The position numbers and the translations under genes are program-made. Shown here in pieces: positions 13,327 through 26,322 of a stretch of DNA of 64,000 nt. Position 1 is the stretch's first letter; each line of letters opens with the position of its first letter. Source of the stretch: Oxyruncus cristatus (Eukaryota; Chordata; Aves; Passeriformes; Cotingidae); contig VXAY01001100.1 of the NCBI GenBank assembly GCA_013399855.1, forward strand, positions 729,307 through 793,306, in the 5' to 3' direction. The notes under the pieces are model-generated. The model was not told where the DNA came from, did no database searches, and worked only from the letters and a program-made list of their open reading frames with translations.

Positions 13327-16300
13327 CTGAAATGCATGACAGATCATTTCAAACTCTAGAACTTTCCTCCCAGGACAAGTTTTATTTAAAAAAAAAAACA
13401 GCTTGTCACTTTAAAAGTAATTCAAACCTGGAAAAAAAAAAAAACAAAAACCAACACAATTGAAAATGTGTAATTTCTATCTTTGATAGGAAAAAAGGAA
13501 ATATACTGCACACGGTATTTAATGTAGTCACAAATTCCTTCAGTGAAAAATCTGCAATTTTGAGTTTAAAAATTCTATTATGGATTCTGGAAAAAAATTA
13601 AAGGTGCCATGACCATTTTCTTCTGCCCTATTTCCAGGCAGATTATAAAAAGCTTGTGTCCAATGAATACCACAAATATGTTGCATATCCACTTCTAACT
13701 TGAGTATTTTCTGAATTTAAGTCAATGGAAACAGCATCTGAGAAAGACCAGATCTCAGAGTCTCCAGAAACTTGTACAGAGCAGAAAACAGAAGTTCAGG
13801 AAAAATATCTCTCATCTGTTTGAAAGAATTTTTCTGGCTAAGGAAAGCACTGGAAGAGTATTACTGTTTCTAATGAAAAGATTAATCTTTAAGTGAAGTC
13901 ACTCACTTCCTCACAGGAAGAGAAGATGAAAACACAACCATTAAAATTGTGGATTTGGTTCTGTTTGCCTGGATATATTGACCCTGGTCAGCTTTTCCTG
14001 ATCTTGTCACGCATTAGAATACACAGTGCAACAGTTGCTTTCCAGTATCAGTTGCTCTTTATGTGAATAAGTGAATAGAAATACTGTGTGAACAAAAATG
14101 CTTAATTTTTCTCATTGAATACCATTTCACAGTGATATTCCACAAAGTTGCGCACTTTTAACTGGTACTACAAGAGTGAGGGGGTGAAAAATGTCTGGAA
14201 ATGGTCTCTTGGCTAGGAGATAAGCTACTGGTTTATCTTGGGTACTTGAGACCACGAGCTCCAGCTAGTGTAATTTCTCTTGCATTTCTATGGATATGAA
14301 ATCATTTAAATCAGTCTGGTAGCAAATGAGATAAAAGAGACAAAATCCTTTTCACTTTTAAGTCACGCAAAGCACATAGGCATTGACTCAATACTACCCA
14401 CAGACTTCCTTTTCATGTTTCTGATTGTAGCTGAAAAGCACAGTAAAAAGAACAAAGCTGCTTATATTCTGTGAAAGCCAGAATTATTAGGACACTAGTG
14501 TTTGTTTAGTAGCTGCAGTGAAACAAAGCATAAAAAGGCAATGTGATAAATTGTCAGAGAGACGCTGTCTGTGGATCAGAGCAGAGCTGGATTGTTCTGC
14601 TCTGACTGCATTTGTAATAGTGAGGGTCAATAGAAGTGGACAGACACGATGGAGCAGCCTTGAGGACACTCCTCATCGCCTCCATCATGTGCAGATTGGA
14701 GGGAGGGAGAGTCACTTCTGACCAGACTGATTCAGGTACCCTGAACCTCTTGGCACACATATGGTTCAAAGTTTTCCGAGGGAAAACTGGTCTGCAAACC
14801 TTTGCTTTCCAGGCTGCAGAACCCCCAGGAAGCACGATGCCGTCCCTTCATCTGTCTCTCACATACAAGAGTAGAATATCAGCATCTCAGCACTACAGCC
14901 CAAATAAGGCCTCACACACAGAAATCTTACTTTTGTTCCCGTTCAAGCTATCATTTGGCTTCCTAACTCACCTCCCTCTTCTGGATTTTGCACAATGTTC
15001 GATACCAGCCTATATTTGGGGTAACGCTGGAATGGCATCGCTCCACCATCCAGTCTGGCGGATGTCCTCTCAGATGCAGGACTGACTTTCAGTTTAAGAC
15101 AGATCCTGCAGAGTTTCAGAGCTGAAGCTGAGATGCAGCATGACTACGATATCCTCACATGACATCTTGGAGCCCATACTCAGGTCCGAGAGAGTGGCTG
15201 GCTAACACTACCTAGTGTGGGATGTCCTGCAACTCCAGCCAGGCAGTGGCTTTCCTCTTTGGTCTTAGCAAATCTGCTAAGGGCAAAATTGTGATTAAGG
15301 TCTCTGAGGTCACTCTTAAAATACCTGTCTTTCAAAAAAGAGTACAAACTAAAAACCACATGAGAGTTTGAACCCTTCCCAGCTTCATGTGCATTACTGC
15401 ACAAGAAGGCAGATGTCACACTAGGCAGAGCAATAGTCCACTGAGCACTGCCACATACTTCAGGAAATTGTGAAAATTCCTCCTTAATCTCATGTCATAT
15501 CATGCAGTGTTACATATTTGAGAGCAGGCTGTTGGAGGAGAGGACTGAAGGAGGCACAGATACAGCGTAGAGGATTTTATCAGTCATCAAATTGCCCTTT
15601 AACTTAAGGTACCAAAATTACTGATGATTTTATAATTATTCCTTTTATTTGAGTCATCTTTCCAGTCTTTTCTGTTTTTTTTTTTTTCTTTCAATTGCAT
15701 ATACATATACCACACAAAATGTAAATGAGGGGGGAAAAAAGTAGGCAAACATTAATTAAGAATTATATCTAAAAATGAAATTAGGACAATATTATTTATG
15801 TCTAAATACAGAAATGCTACAAGTTTGGCTATTGGGAGCCTTCCACAGAACACAGACAGTGTGAACTGTAGGTTCTGGACCCTCAGTAAACAACAAAAAC
15901 TCTGTAAGTGATAATTTGCTCCCTTTCCCTTTGAAAGCAGAGGATGAAACTCTCTACTATAACATACCTATACACTAAGGTAAGAAAATAGCTCAAATCT
16001 TGCTTGGAAAATGAAAAATGAGAGTGAAAATTATATGCCAGAATAGAAAGATTAAGAGTTCTAATTGTTTGTTTTGTATAAAGTCTAGTAAATCACAGTG
16101 GGAGTCTTCTAACGGGACAGAGCCGCCATATCATACCTGCTGTCTTTCCAGAACTACGTATCAATTGCCTAGAAGGGCCATATTTGTTTTTTTCAGGCTG
16201 AAAAAATATGCTTGTGTTGCTTTTTCCCAAACACAACTATTTAATTTCTGCCAATAATCAGTTGTTGACTTACAAAAATGCTGGCTGATGTTATGGTACC

Positions 16301-16827
16301 AGTGTGCTGCAGTTTGAGTTCAAGTTCTGTTTTCACTGCTATGCCTAAGAGTGCCAGAGGAAGGCAGAAGATGAACATATTTTCTATATCAAATTGTAGT
16401 AAAAGCATGCATGACTTCTTCACAGACAAGTTCTGAATAATCAGTAAATTGTATGGAGTTTCTTAAAACTAAGAACTATATAAAAAATTACAGATTCAGC
16501 CTTAGAAAGAAGAAAGTGCTGCAAAATAACCAAAGCTAAGAGAGAAGAAATAATCACTATGGGAAAACACAAAATCACTTTGCTAATATGATGCCTGTCA
16601 AGACTGAAAATATCAGGGGGTAAAGGTTGCAGGGAACATGAAGTTTTTTTACCTGGATTTTTTAAACTGAATCAGCTGTGGCATAATAAGATAAATACAG
16701 TGGAGTGCAGTGATTCTCTAGGGCATTTCCATATACACACATGCAAAACCCTTAGAGGGGAACAAGTTACTCTTTCAATGCTGATAGCTGCTCTCACACT
16801 CCGGTGAGGAGTAGTGCTGGATGAGCA
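10958..16827. other. unique non-coding sequence
   Basis: No repeat family recognised. The GC-richer segment 14550-15080 is open on both strands (149 codons plus, 93 codons minus) but carries no motif that could be assigned. Two further minus-strand exon-like segments occur: 13326-13253, which is part of the candidate gene, and 16344-16274, which has a pyrimidine-rich acceptor and a GTAAGT donor. Confidence 0.45.
16274..16344 (-). CDS. isolated exon-like segment, unidentified
   Basis: On the minus strand, a long pyrimidine tract ends in CTCTTAG and a full-consensus GTAAGT donor follows 71 bp later. Only one frame is open, encoding 23 residues that begin IAVKTELELK. It ends on a codon boundary, which does not fit the next downstream candidate at 13326 without another exon. 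The splice borders are among the best in the window, but the segment is short and the product is not recognised, so chance is a real alternative. Confidence 0.2.
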
Positions 16828-16946
16828 GTGAGGCTGACTGAAAACTGGATGGAAATCCAGGCCCAGGGTGTGATGATCAGTTAGAGACCAGCAACCAGTG
16901 GTATACCCTGGGGGTCAATACTGGGCCCAATCCTGTTCAAAATAGA
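16828..16946 (+). mobile_element. CR1 LINE fragment, 5' part of an interrupted copy
   Basis: Matches the remembered CR1 sense strand just upstream of the 3' region: TGATGATCAGT, then GGGGGTCAATACTGGGCCCA and CCTGTTCAAAATA. The match breaks off at about 16946, where an opposite-strand CR1 begins, and resumes at 17195. The reverse-transcriptase reading frame is broken by indels. Confidence 0.8.
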
Positions 16947-17194
16947 CTCACAGAATCATCTAGGTTGGAAAGGATCCTTGAGATCATTGAGTCCAACTGT
17001 TAACCCAGCACTGCCAAGTCCAGCACTAAACCATGTCCCTAAGTGCCACAACAACACGGCTTTTAAATACCTACAGGGATGATGACTGCACCAGTTCCCT
17101 GGGCAGCCTGTTTCAACCCATGAAAACCCTTTCAAGTAATAATTTTTTCCTAATATCCAGTCTGAACTCCTCCAGGTCAACTTGAGGCCATCTG
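16947..17194 (-). mobile_element. CR1 LINE 3' end inserted into another CR1
   Basis: Begins with the complement of the CR1 3' tail (CACAGAATCAT, then GGTTGGAAAGGATC), continues through the complement of the CR1 3' region (GGGCAGCCTGTTTC; TAATATCCAGTCTGAACTCC) and stops at GAGGCCATCTG. It is a 5'-truncated copy of about 250 bp lying inside, and antisense to, the older CR1. It is therefore the younger of the two. Confidence 0.85.
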
Positions 17195-17740
17195 TTACAG
17201 TCTGGATGATGGCAGAGTGCATCCTCAGTGAGTGTGCTGGGGACACAAACCTGGGAGAGTTGGCTGACATGCCAGAAGGTCCAGCAGAACCTCGATAACC
17301 TGGAGAAATGTCCTGGCAGGAACATCACAAAGGTCAACAAAGGGAAGGGCGAAGTCCTGCACCTGGACAGGAGTAAACCAGGCACTGGCACATGCTGGGG
17401 GCTGTCCAGCTGGGACAGCAGCTCTGCAAAAAAGTGCTGGAGGTCCTGCTGGACTTCAAGTTGAACACGAGCCATCAATGTGGTCTTGCAGCAAAGCAGG
17501 CTCACAGTGTCCTGGGCTGCATCAGAAAACCTTTGTCAGCAGGAGCAATGGTGGCAACAAAAATGAGGGGATCCTTCTCTCCTCAGCACCAGTGAAGCCA
17601 GTGGGCTGCTGTGTCCAGTTCTGATCTCCCCAGTACAAGAGAGATATGGAGACACTTGAGAAAAAAAAACAAAGGGCCTCAGAGCTGATTAAGGGACTGG
17701 AGCCCCTTTCCTGAAGAGAGAGAGCTGAAACTCTTTAGCC
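17195..17740 (+). mobile_element. CR1 LINE fragment, 3' part of the interrupted copy
   Basis: Picks up where the host copy stopped (TGGATGATGGCAGAGTGC...). It follows the CR1 sense strand through GAAGTCCTGCACCTGGACAG, CTGGGCTGCATCAGAAA and CCCAGTACAAGAGAGATATG to the CTCTTTAGCC block. The final ~300 bp of a full CR1, including the 3' tail, are absent. Small open frames on both strands here are remnants or shadows of ORF2. Confidence 0.85.
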
Positions 17741-19550
17741 ATTTTAAGATTGTGGAAAAACTACATTTTACAATGACAGGTTACACGTGCTTGGCTTTAG
17801 CACCAAATAGAGCTACGAAGGCAACGTTCTCTTGTCGTTCTCTTGGCAGTTTCTAAAACATTCTAAGCACATAAACCCAATGGACAAATCCCACGGGACT
17901 GTATTTCTGGTTAAGAGCCAGCAGCATCCTGCTAAAACCCTACTTATTGTGGTTGGGTTTTTTTGTTTTGTTTTGTTTCGTTTTCTTAGACAAATGATAC
18001 AAAGAGGTAATACTTTTCATTATCAGTAATAATTTTGAAACATAAGGACTGCAGTCGCTGTTAGAACCTGATCTAACAAATCCTGGAGACAGATCCCTTT
18101 TTTGTATAATGTGTTATGGTAAACAACTTGCAGTTACAAAACCTTAGATCAGCTGGTGCTTCTACCAGGGACCTTATAGAGCATGTCCATAAGCCTGTAC
18201 TCTATAGGTCAGTAAGAGCCTCATGGCACTGAACAACTTAAATTCTATTTGATGGACCTAAAAGTCATGTACACACTTTCAAGGTAAGGCTCTAAATATA
18301 TCCTAGGTAAAAAAAAAAAAATCAAAAAACCCCAAACCCTTATGCTTCAATATTACACCAAAGGCTCGTGGTTCTGTTGTCCTGGGAAAACTGTCCTCAG
18401 GAATCACTGTGTCATCTATAGGGATTTTAAAGTTACACCTCATTCCCCTTAATTTCCCCTCTCCCCCTTTGTCATTTTCATGATTAATACATTTTTCTTC
18501 TCTTTGAAGATGCTTCATTATTTTCTGGTTAGATTAGTCATTCCTGTTGGGGTGACTAAAACCAACGACTAAGAGCAGAGATTAGCCTAAAAATAAGAAA
18601 ACACAACAATAATTACTAGGAAAGTAATTAATGCTTGCAGATTTTTGACTCTTCCTTTTTAAGCGCTTAACAATTTCTCAGCTTCAGCAATCCTAAATGT
18701 ACCCAGGCCAGTTCTAAGGTATTTACTTCCAAGAAAAAATAGAAGCACAAGAGTGGGAATGTTCAGTGTAAAAACTACCAATTTTCTCTTAAAGAAAAAT
18801 GGAACTGCCGTAATCAGAAGATGTAGAAAAATGGAATTTTGCAATAAGCACTTTTACTTACTTTGGGGTTTGGTTTATGTAAAGTACCATATTGTTCAAG
18901 AGAATGTATCTCACTTTCCACAAAACAATTGGATTTCTGTATTTATATTGAAAAGGCCCAGCTGGATTTAATATCCAATATTAGAAACTACCCTTGAGTC
19001 CACTCTAGGCCCTCAGATAAATCCAACAGATTTGAAGCCCTGCCCAATGAGGCAGGTTTCCAACAGCAGTGGAAAGAATTGCAGCAATAGTGCAATTTAG
19101 GCTGCTACTGTTGGGCTAGTGCAGTGGTGTCACAAATCAGTGGTTTAGGCTCCTTAAAGCATCACCACCAAAGGTGTTGGCAAATCTAGGTTTAATATAA
19201 AGTAGTGAAAGCTCAAATTAAGCCCTCAGAGTTTGAGGGCTAGGCTCACTCTACTACTTACTGTATTGATAAAGCCTACAAAGGAAATCTGCATCAGAAT
19301 CAGCGTAAAATGATGTGCATGGAGACCAGGCATACAAAAAAATAAGAGTGCAAAAGGCAAGAGAGACCATCCCCTCATGTTACGAGGTTCAGAGGAAACC
19401 CCCTTGCCAAACTTGCCTTGGACTTGATCAACAGATAATGTCTAAAGGATTTAGCAGCACTTAACCATCGACTAATTTAGCACTTACAAAATGATTCAGT
19501 AGGATTTACTATAAACACAGCAATAACTTAACTCTAGATCTGAGCTGGCA
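17741..19550. other. unique non-coding sequence
   Basis: No gene or repeat recognised beyond short A and T runs (for example near 17957 and 18308). A 75-bp exon-like minus-strand segment (18936-18862, followed by GTAAGT) was noted but is too short to support on its own. Confidence 0.45.
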
Positions 19551-19589
19551 CATATATATATGTGTATATATATATATATATATACACAT
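19551..19589. repeat. TA/TG dinucleotide microsatellite
   Basis: Alternating purine-pyrimidine run, mainly TA with a TGTG interruption and a short ACAC end. A simple length-variable microsatellite. Confidence 0.9.
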
Positions 19590-22500
19590 ACTTGCTACAA
19601 GGTATTTAAAGCAATTCACACAGACACAAAGAAGTATGTACAAAGCTACAAAGCTGCTAAATTCCCCACAAGGTCAGTGAAATACTCATGTTGGATGCCT
19701 TTGCATTTCTCAGTGGACAAAGGGTTGAGGCTTAGGGACAGGGGGCATTAGCCCAGGCTCCACCATCAGCTTTTGGTGAATTTGAGGGTTGGTTGAGCTC
19801 TGAGAGATGTCCCACTCAGAGGGGACAGCAGCTCAGTGTGGTCCAGGAGAGCTCAGGGCCTCACTTAGAACTGCTGCTTATAGGGCTGCAAGATGTTTGG
19901 CTTTACTTATCTGTCCATCTCCAGGTTGATTCAGGCGAGTAACGTCCCAAGGTTATCAGGGATGACCAACTATTCCTTGTCCCCCTCCTTGGCTAGAAGG
20001 GAGGTTTCTGGTGTGGACAGTGCTGTCCCTGCCTTAGCCAGGGAAAGGTCAAAGGGAAGCAGCATCACCAAACTCACAATTCAAGGCCAAGGCCTAACGA
20101 GGATCCTTGGATTCCTGGGATTGTAGAGTGGCCACGGAGCAAGGGGGAGGAGGGGAAGGGGGGACAGCACCACAAGTGGTTAGTGTATATTTTTGTAGCC
20201 CAGTGTAAGATTACTTTTCTACTTGACATTAGGTCAATCAAGATTGGATCCAAGCTAAGTGGCAAGACTACACAAAGATTTTGTGTAGTCAGAGTTAAGC
20301 CTGTAACAGCAGAGAGTTCATTAATACATCCCGACTGAAGGAAAAAACCCAAAACTGGACAGCTGCTTGGACAGCAGAGTTATTGCTCCAAGCCCTGTTG
20401 TTCCATTATATTTTCTAGTACTGCATTCATAGAAATATAGAGAGATTGTTCAATGAACATACTCTTAATATCATTATCAATAATTAATACAATTAATTAT
20501 ATATCATATATAATAAAATATTTTATTAATAACCTTTTCCTGTTAATGATGTTTATTCCAACTAAACATAACTAAATTAATATCTTAATAGTGCTTCAGA
20601 CACCACTGAGAAATTAGAACCCCATAGCATCCTGCACTGCATAAAAGCAAGGATGGTGCTGATCCCAGAGTAGATACAGACAGTGAAAGATGAAAATGAA
20701 CAGCAAAATTAAATAGTGAAAAAAATATGGCAGTCTAATAGACAACACACCAAACACTTTGTGTACCACCTGCTTGAAATTTCGTATGTCAGTCACAGGA
20801 AAAGAAATATGAGGAGGAGGAAAATGAACTTGTTGGAATCAATAGTACCCAGTATTTGTTCCCAGCTGGGGGAATCGTGGTCAAGAGACAAAGAGACCTG
20901 CCAGTACAGTAAATGTAGTAGCATAACTACCCCACACAGTTGTTTATTTTAGTAATAAGATCCAACTTCATCTAGTGCAAATGTTGAGGCAGAAGGTGAT
21001 AGGAGAGGAAACTGTTACTATTGAACGAGCACCTGAAACACCTAGAACAAGTATTATCGTGTCCTGCTATTCCTCCTCCGAGTGAAGGAATAGGTCATAA
21101 GACAAGTACATTCATCTTTACTCATAACATCAAAATCTATAACATAATAAAAGATTTTGAAGTTCAACATCTAGGAACGGGCGAAAAATCCATAGCAGCG
21201 TAGTAGAAATGCTGTAGTGATAATATTGTCTTTTTTTTTTTCCCCCACATAATAAAGCACTGCACTTTTTTATCGTTATTCTCTTTTTTTTTTCTTTTTT
21301 CTTTTTTTTTGGCAAGATGCAAGATGTCATTTCCTGATAAAGGTTTCTGTACTATTTAACTATGCTAAGCTTTGTGAAAGGGTACTCCTTATTCATTTTC
21401 TACTTCTTTTTTTATCTTTACATCTTCATTAAATTACCTCTTTTACTGACTGCTAATATATCCCCCAATTTCAGGCCTCACTAGGAGGACAACCACAGCC
21501 TTTCATATCCACCATGAATTATGCTGAATTAATGAAGGCAATAAATAGGATACTAACTTTATACGAATGAAATGATCACTGTTATCTATTTTGAAAAACC
21601 CCAAATAAAACATTGTATAATAGACCAGAAAATTACAATATCCCTGATTGAATAACAAACCTATTTCTATTCCTATTTTTTTTCCAATTTGGAATGTACA
21701 TGAGCTTTTATGACTGAAGTGTCCTTCCAAGGCTGGACTCTGAATAGGTTCTACACTGAAGGACATGCCAGGAGCACTGAAATGATGCTGATAAGCCCAA
21801 GTAAATCAAACCCAAAAATGGCAGTCAGTCATCTAATCTGCATTTTTACTGCTATACAGCAGTAGGATCAGTCACCCTTTTCTCCATTTTGTCAGAGCAA
21901 ATGCAATCACTGTTTCCTGCATCTCCAAAGCAAAGGTTTGATTATCAGTGTTTCTACTGCACCTGCACAGGAGAGAGTGCCTAATACTCCTCTACCCTCT
22001 GGATTTTCCATAAAACCTCTTATAATTGATCTTTGTGTATCTTAGTTACCTCCCCCTACGTGTTCAGCTAGACATATGAAATTAGTCTGATTCCTTGAGC
22101 TGAATAATTTTCTACAATCTCAAAGACACTAGAATTAGTTCCCGACACCAATTCAGTTAAAGCTGGACACTTAGGGCTAACTGCAAAAATTATCTGTTTG
22201 CTCTAATTCTCTCTAGAGAGATCAATGCAACAACTGGAAGCCAAGTTTGAGGACTTTTATTCTTTGCACTAGTTGAGGTGTGGTTTAGAAAGAGAGTTGT
22301 AAAGTGAGCAGAGGCACCACTGATCTAATTCCCTGTTAATCATGGGCAGCATTGCGGTGATCAGAACACTCACACAGATCGACCACATCGACCCAACAAG
22401 GCAACCTACCACATATGTCACAAAAAAGCTCATCAATGCCTTGTAACACCACAAGATTACTGAGACAGATAGGAAAGGATCAAAGTCCGTATGAGTACAA

Positions 22501-25500
22501 AGGGCAGGGAAAATCAAAGCGATGTCAGGTGTTGCCTTTACTATAATCACGTTTAGACACAAATCAGTGCATAGTAGGCTAAGCACACAAGGGAAAAAAA
22601 GCATAAATAAAAAGCCAAATTATATTCCTTCCACACAGAATAAGCAAACAGTGTGGAGTACAGTACAGTGCAAACACCACACGTGGACTTCCAAAGGAGT
22701 ACACGCACTCTGAATACACAGACTGAGTACACAGGCTGTGCATCTCCACAGGTCACTACAAAAAAACTTAGGAGTATTTTAATTCCTCTGGACAGTAGCA
22801 TTGTGCTTTCTTATCTCTACTGCAGCCAAGAGACCTCTGAAATTTTAATTAAATTCCTTTTCCTTACTACCTCTTCTGGTGACAGAAACAATAGATGCCT
22901 CATTTGAAATGGCAAGAATCTTTGAACTGAGCTCCCCACACTGAGAATGCACAATCTTAGCTCCCTTTTTTATTCAATTATAACTCTATTCAAAACATTT
23001 TTCTTTTCAAATGCTTAAAATTTTGTGTAATATACAGAGCAAAGACAGCATCGTCAATGGTATTATGTTCTCAGACATGTCCTGACTGTTAGTTTAAATT
23101 AGCAGTAGTGGCACCAAACATGATGGTGTCATCAACTGGTTCTACTACGGTTTTTGCAGCTTAGATAAAAGCACCTTCACATCCCTGCCAAAAGAAATGG
23201 GTCTCATTCCCAATGCAATGCTTCTCACAGTGTTTCTGCACCAGCGGTAATGAAATTATTGGATGATGCAGACAATAAAGGTGATGTAACAACTGTTGGA
23301 GAGCTACTATTTGAATAACATGGAAGCCCTTAATAAAGCATATTTCCTTCTAGAACAGCTGAAACTCAGCAGAACAGTAGCGTGCATTTCTATTTGGGCT
23401 ATTATAAAACTCATCACAGCTATTTGAAGACTAATGTGTCTTTATTATTTTATCCTGCTCTTAACAGCTGGTGGAGTGCAATGAGGGTAGGATCCCAAAG
23501 GAGGAGAAAATTTTGGGAAATAGAGTGACCCCAGAGGTACAGAAAAAGTGAAATTAAAACAAAAATTTATTCAGGACATATGCTTGAAAGTATAATTATG
23601 TGAAATACTGTTCTGAGTTGATTCAGTTCAGTGCAAATATGAAAACTAAAGACTTTTGCTTTCACAAATGCAGCTCCTGAACACACTGTAAGTGACCATA
23701 AAATCCAGTTCTTACTCAGAAAGTTCCAATTACTTGTCAGAGGAAACAAGTCAAGTCAGATTCTAATTTTCTGTGAGAAAAGAAAAGACATTCAGGTGAG
23801 GGGTCTGTGCTGTAACTGCAGATAAAGATGTCCCACACCACTACAAATTGCCTACCGGTGCATAAAAATGCAGCACTAGTTACCATGAATTAGACAATAG
23901 ACAGGCTGTCTACTGGGTGCACATTCAACTGGACTTTATAACTTACAGTGCAAAATTTCGTTCACACAGGACACACTGAATTATTCAGTTTTCAGAGAGA
24001 GAAACAGCACTCTGATAAAAGACTACAAAGGCTTGTTTGCAGTAACCTGGAACACTGAGACCTCTGCACGAGTTGACATCAAATATGCCACAGTAAGGTA
24101 TGGAAACCAATTCTTTAGCTCAAGATCTGCCAAAGATTGGTTTTATCAGCTGGCAACTGTATTCACAGACAGTAATTTGTGATAGGTTCAGTGAACCCCT
24201 ACAAGCAGGAAATTCTGTTTGTAGATGGAAACTACAGTGTCACAGGAACACAGCTGACACCATCATGATGTTACTCAACAACAACTTCGAGCTCAGCTCT
24301 CGTGTGTAGCTCATCTTATACTGTGGTCAGTTCTGATTATTAAGACAACTCTCTACGTCAAAATGATAATAGTTAGAATGCATCAATGAAATACTGGTCC
24401 TCTGATTAATTACTGAGTATTCCCCTCCCTCCTTCCTTCTTGTAGCTACATGAGCATTCTCTTTGAAATAAACATTCTTTAGCCCAGAGAATTCCAAAGG
24501 AGCAGTGGCCAATGGGAATAACACTCTCTGGTAAATTAAAAAGCTTAAATTTTTAAAAATTGACACGATGCATCGTAACCTTTTGTTAGACCACATACAA
24601 GGATGGTTTTTTAAAAAAATTCTAAACCTAACTTTATTAGCTTACCATGCTTTAGAATATATTTCTCAGAATTAGAAATTTTTTTTATAAGTTGGGAATT
24701 CTCTGACTCAGTTCTTCAAGCAAAGCTGCAACAAGTGAGTAGCCGTTTGTGCCCAATGTGGATACAATGCATTCTCTTCCCCCTCTAATCTTCCTGTTTA
24801 TGTTAGTTCCTCTCTTTGCCTTACCATCAGCCTCCCCAGTCAGCTTTTAGCCTCTGAGCACGGCCTGTAATAGTGAAAATGTCTCCATTATCTTAATAAA
24901 GAAAATCTTCACCTTTTTTCTCCGGCAGTCTGTCACTTTGCTCTAAGTTTCACCCTTACCACCATTTCCTAGAGCAAGTCCTTTGAGATCTCTAAATGCC
25001 AAGGGCTAATTCAGTCCTGGATTCCTTGATTCGACTGCCAACAGATGTACCATCTAATATTTTATTCCGAATCCTCACACTTTCTCAGCTTGATAGCCTA
25101 CTTCAGCAACCTGATCTCACACAGGTAGATGCTCCTCCTCTGTAAACCCATTACAGCCAATTGCACAGATCTTTAAATACCATTAAAAAGTCTCTCCACA
25201 GTCTGTTTACATGAGCTGAAAATCCGCTCAACCTCCCAGCTGGCACAAAGTCTACCTGGAAGCAGGCATGGTTTATTGTTGTTTTAATACAGTTATGCAT
25301 TTTAAGAACTAATTTACATTAAACCACAAAGACATTCAAATTCACAGACCTACCACATATTTTGCGTCACCTTTGGATCTCTTTTACAAGATTTTTGAAA
25401 TATGGTGAAGAATGAGGTTAATGTAATAAAGCAGAAAGGTTTTTAATAGGTTTTGTTGAAAATTTCTGGAGTTTTTCCTTTGTAGCGGAGCATCTTGAGG

Positions 25501-26112
25501 TAGTTTGGTAAAACAAAAGGTATCAAAATTCCATTTTTGCCTTTTATGTAAACTGTGTTTGAAATGGGTCACAGAATGGCAATAGGTCATAGACATCAAA
25601 AAATGCTTACACAAAATAGTCATATTTGTCAATTATACCTGTGGACTAAACACTCCATTTTATTTCATTTATAGAACTCTAAGAATTCCAAATATAATAA
25701 AACCAGCTGCAGGCAACAGAAAAAAAAAATAAAAGGAATTACGTAGGAAATCTAGTATTTTTTAAATCCCTTAAAACACCCTCAATTATCATAGCAAATT
25801 GAATTACCTGCTCAAAAGATTCCAAACTTTACAAATTACAGCACAGCCTAAAGAAGAGATTGAGAGGATTTAGTGTCTTTATTTTGCAGAGGGTTCCCCA
25901 TTAAGGAACCTTTTTGGTAAAAATGAATAGAGAAACAATGCTAAAGTGAAAGCAGAATAGCTAAAATCAGCAAATAAAACCAGGCTTTTCCATCTGAAGA
26001 AAATTCTCTCCTGATTCTAAATCTGGTGGTTGATCTAACCCTAATGTGTCTGAGAACACTCACGAACCAAGTGCCTGCAAGATTTTAATTTTTATAATTA
26101 CAATTATGATTA
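19590..26112. other. unique sequence; GC-richer patch 19.74-20.17 kb
   Basis: Mostly AT-rich unique DNA. The patch 19740-20170 is clearly richer in G+C than its surroundings and ends in a purine-rich GGGGGAGGAGGGGAAGG run; no family was recognised. An extreme AT-rich tract lies at 20468-20530 and T-rich tracts at 21229-21312. A minus-strand frame at 22604-22269 (111 codons, hydrophobic) shows no assignable motif. Confidence 0.45.
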
Positions 26113-26322
26113 TAACCCCAACACTAACACCTAACCCTACCCCTAACCCTATAACCCTAATGGTAACCTGACCCCTAACTCTAGCCCCTAAACCTAATCC
26201 TAACCCCAATCCTAACCCATAATCCTATCCCTAACTCCTGACCATAACCCCTAAATCCTAACCCCAACCCTATTCCTAACCCCTAACCCTATAACCCTGA
26301 CCCCATCCCTAACCTAGCCCCA
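26113..26322. repeat. degenerate interstitial telomere-type repeats
   Basis: About 210 bp dominated by CCCTAA-type hexamers and variants (CCCTAACCCTATAACCCTAA, CCCCTAAC, CCTAATCC, ATCCCTAAC). The C-rich strand is on the plus strand, the orientation of a chromosome's left end. Units are clearly decayed, so this is an old interstitial array, not a functional telomere. It runs directly into the 189-bp satellite at about 26320. Confidence 0.9.

Noticed and set aside
22269..22604. 111-codon hydrophobic minus-strand frame, membrane-protein-like
   Set aside because: Hydrophobic products are expected from T-rich coding strands; no motif and no supporting signals.
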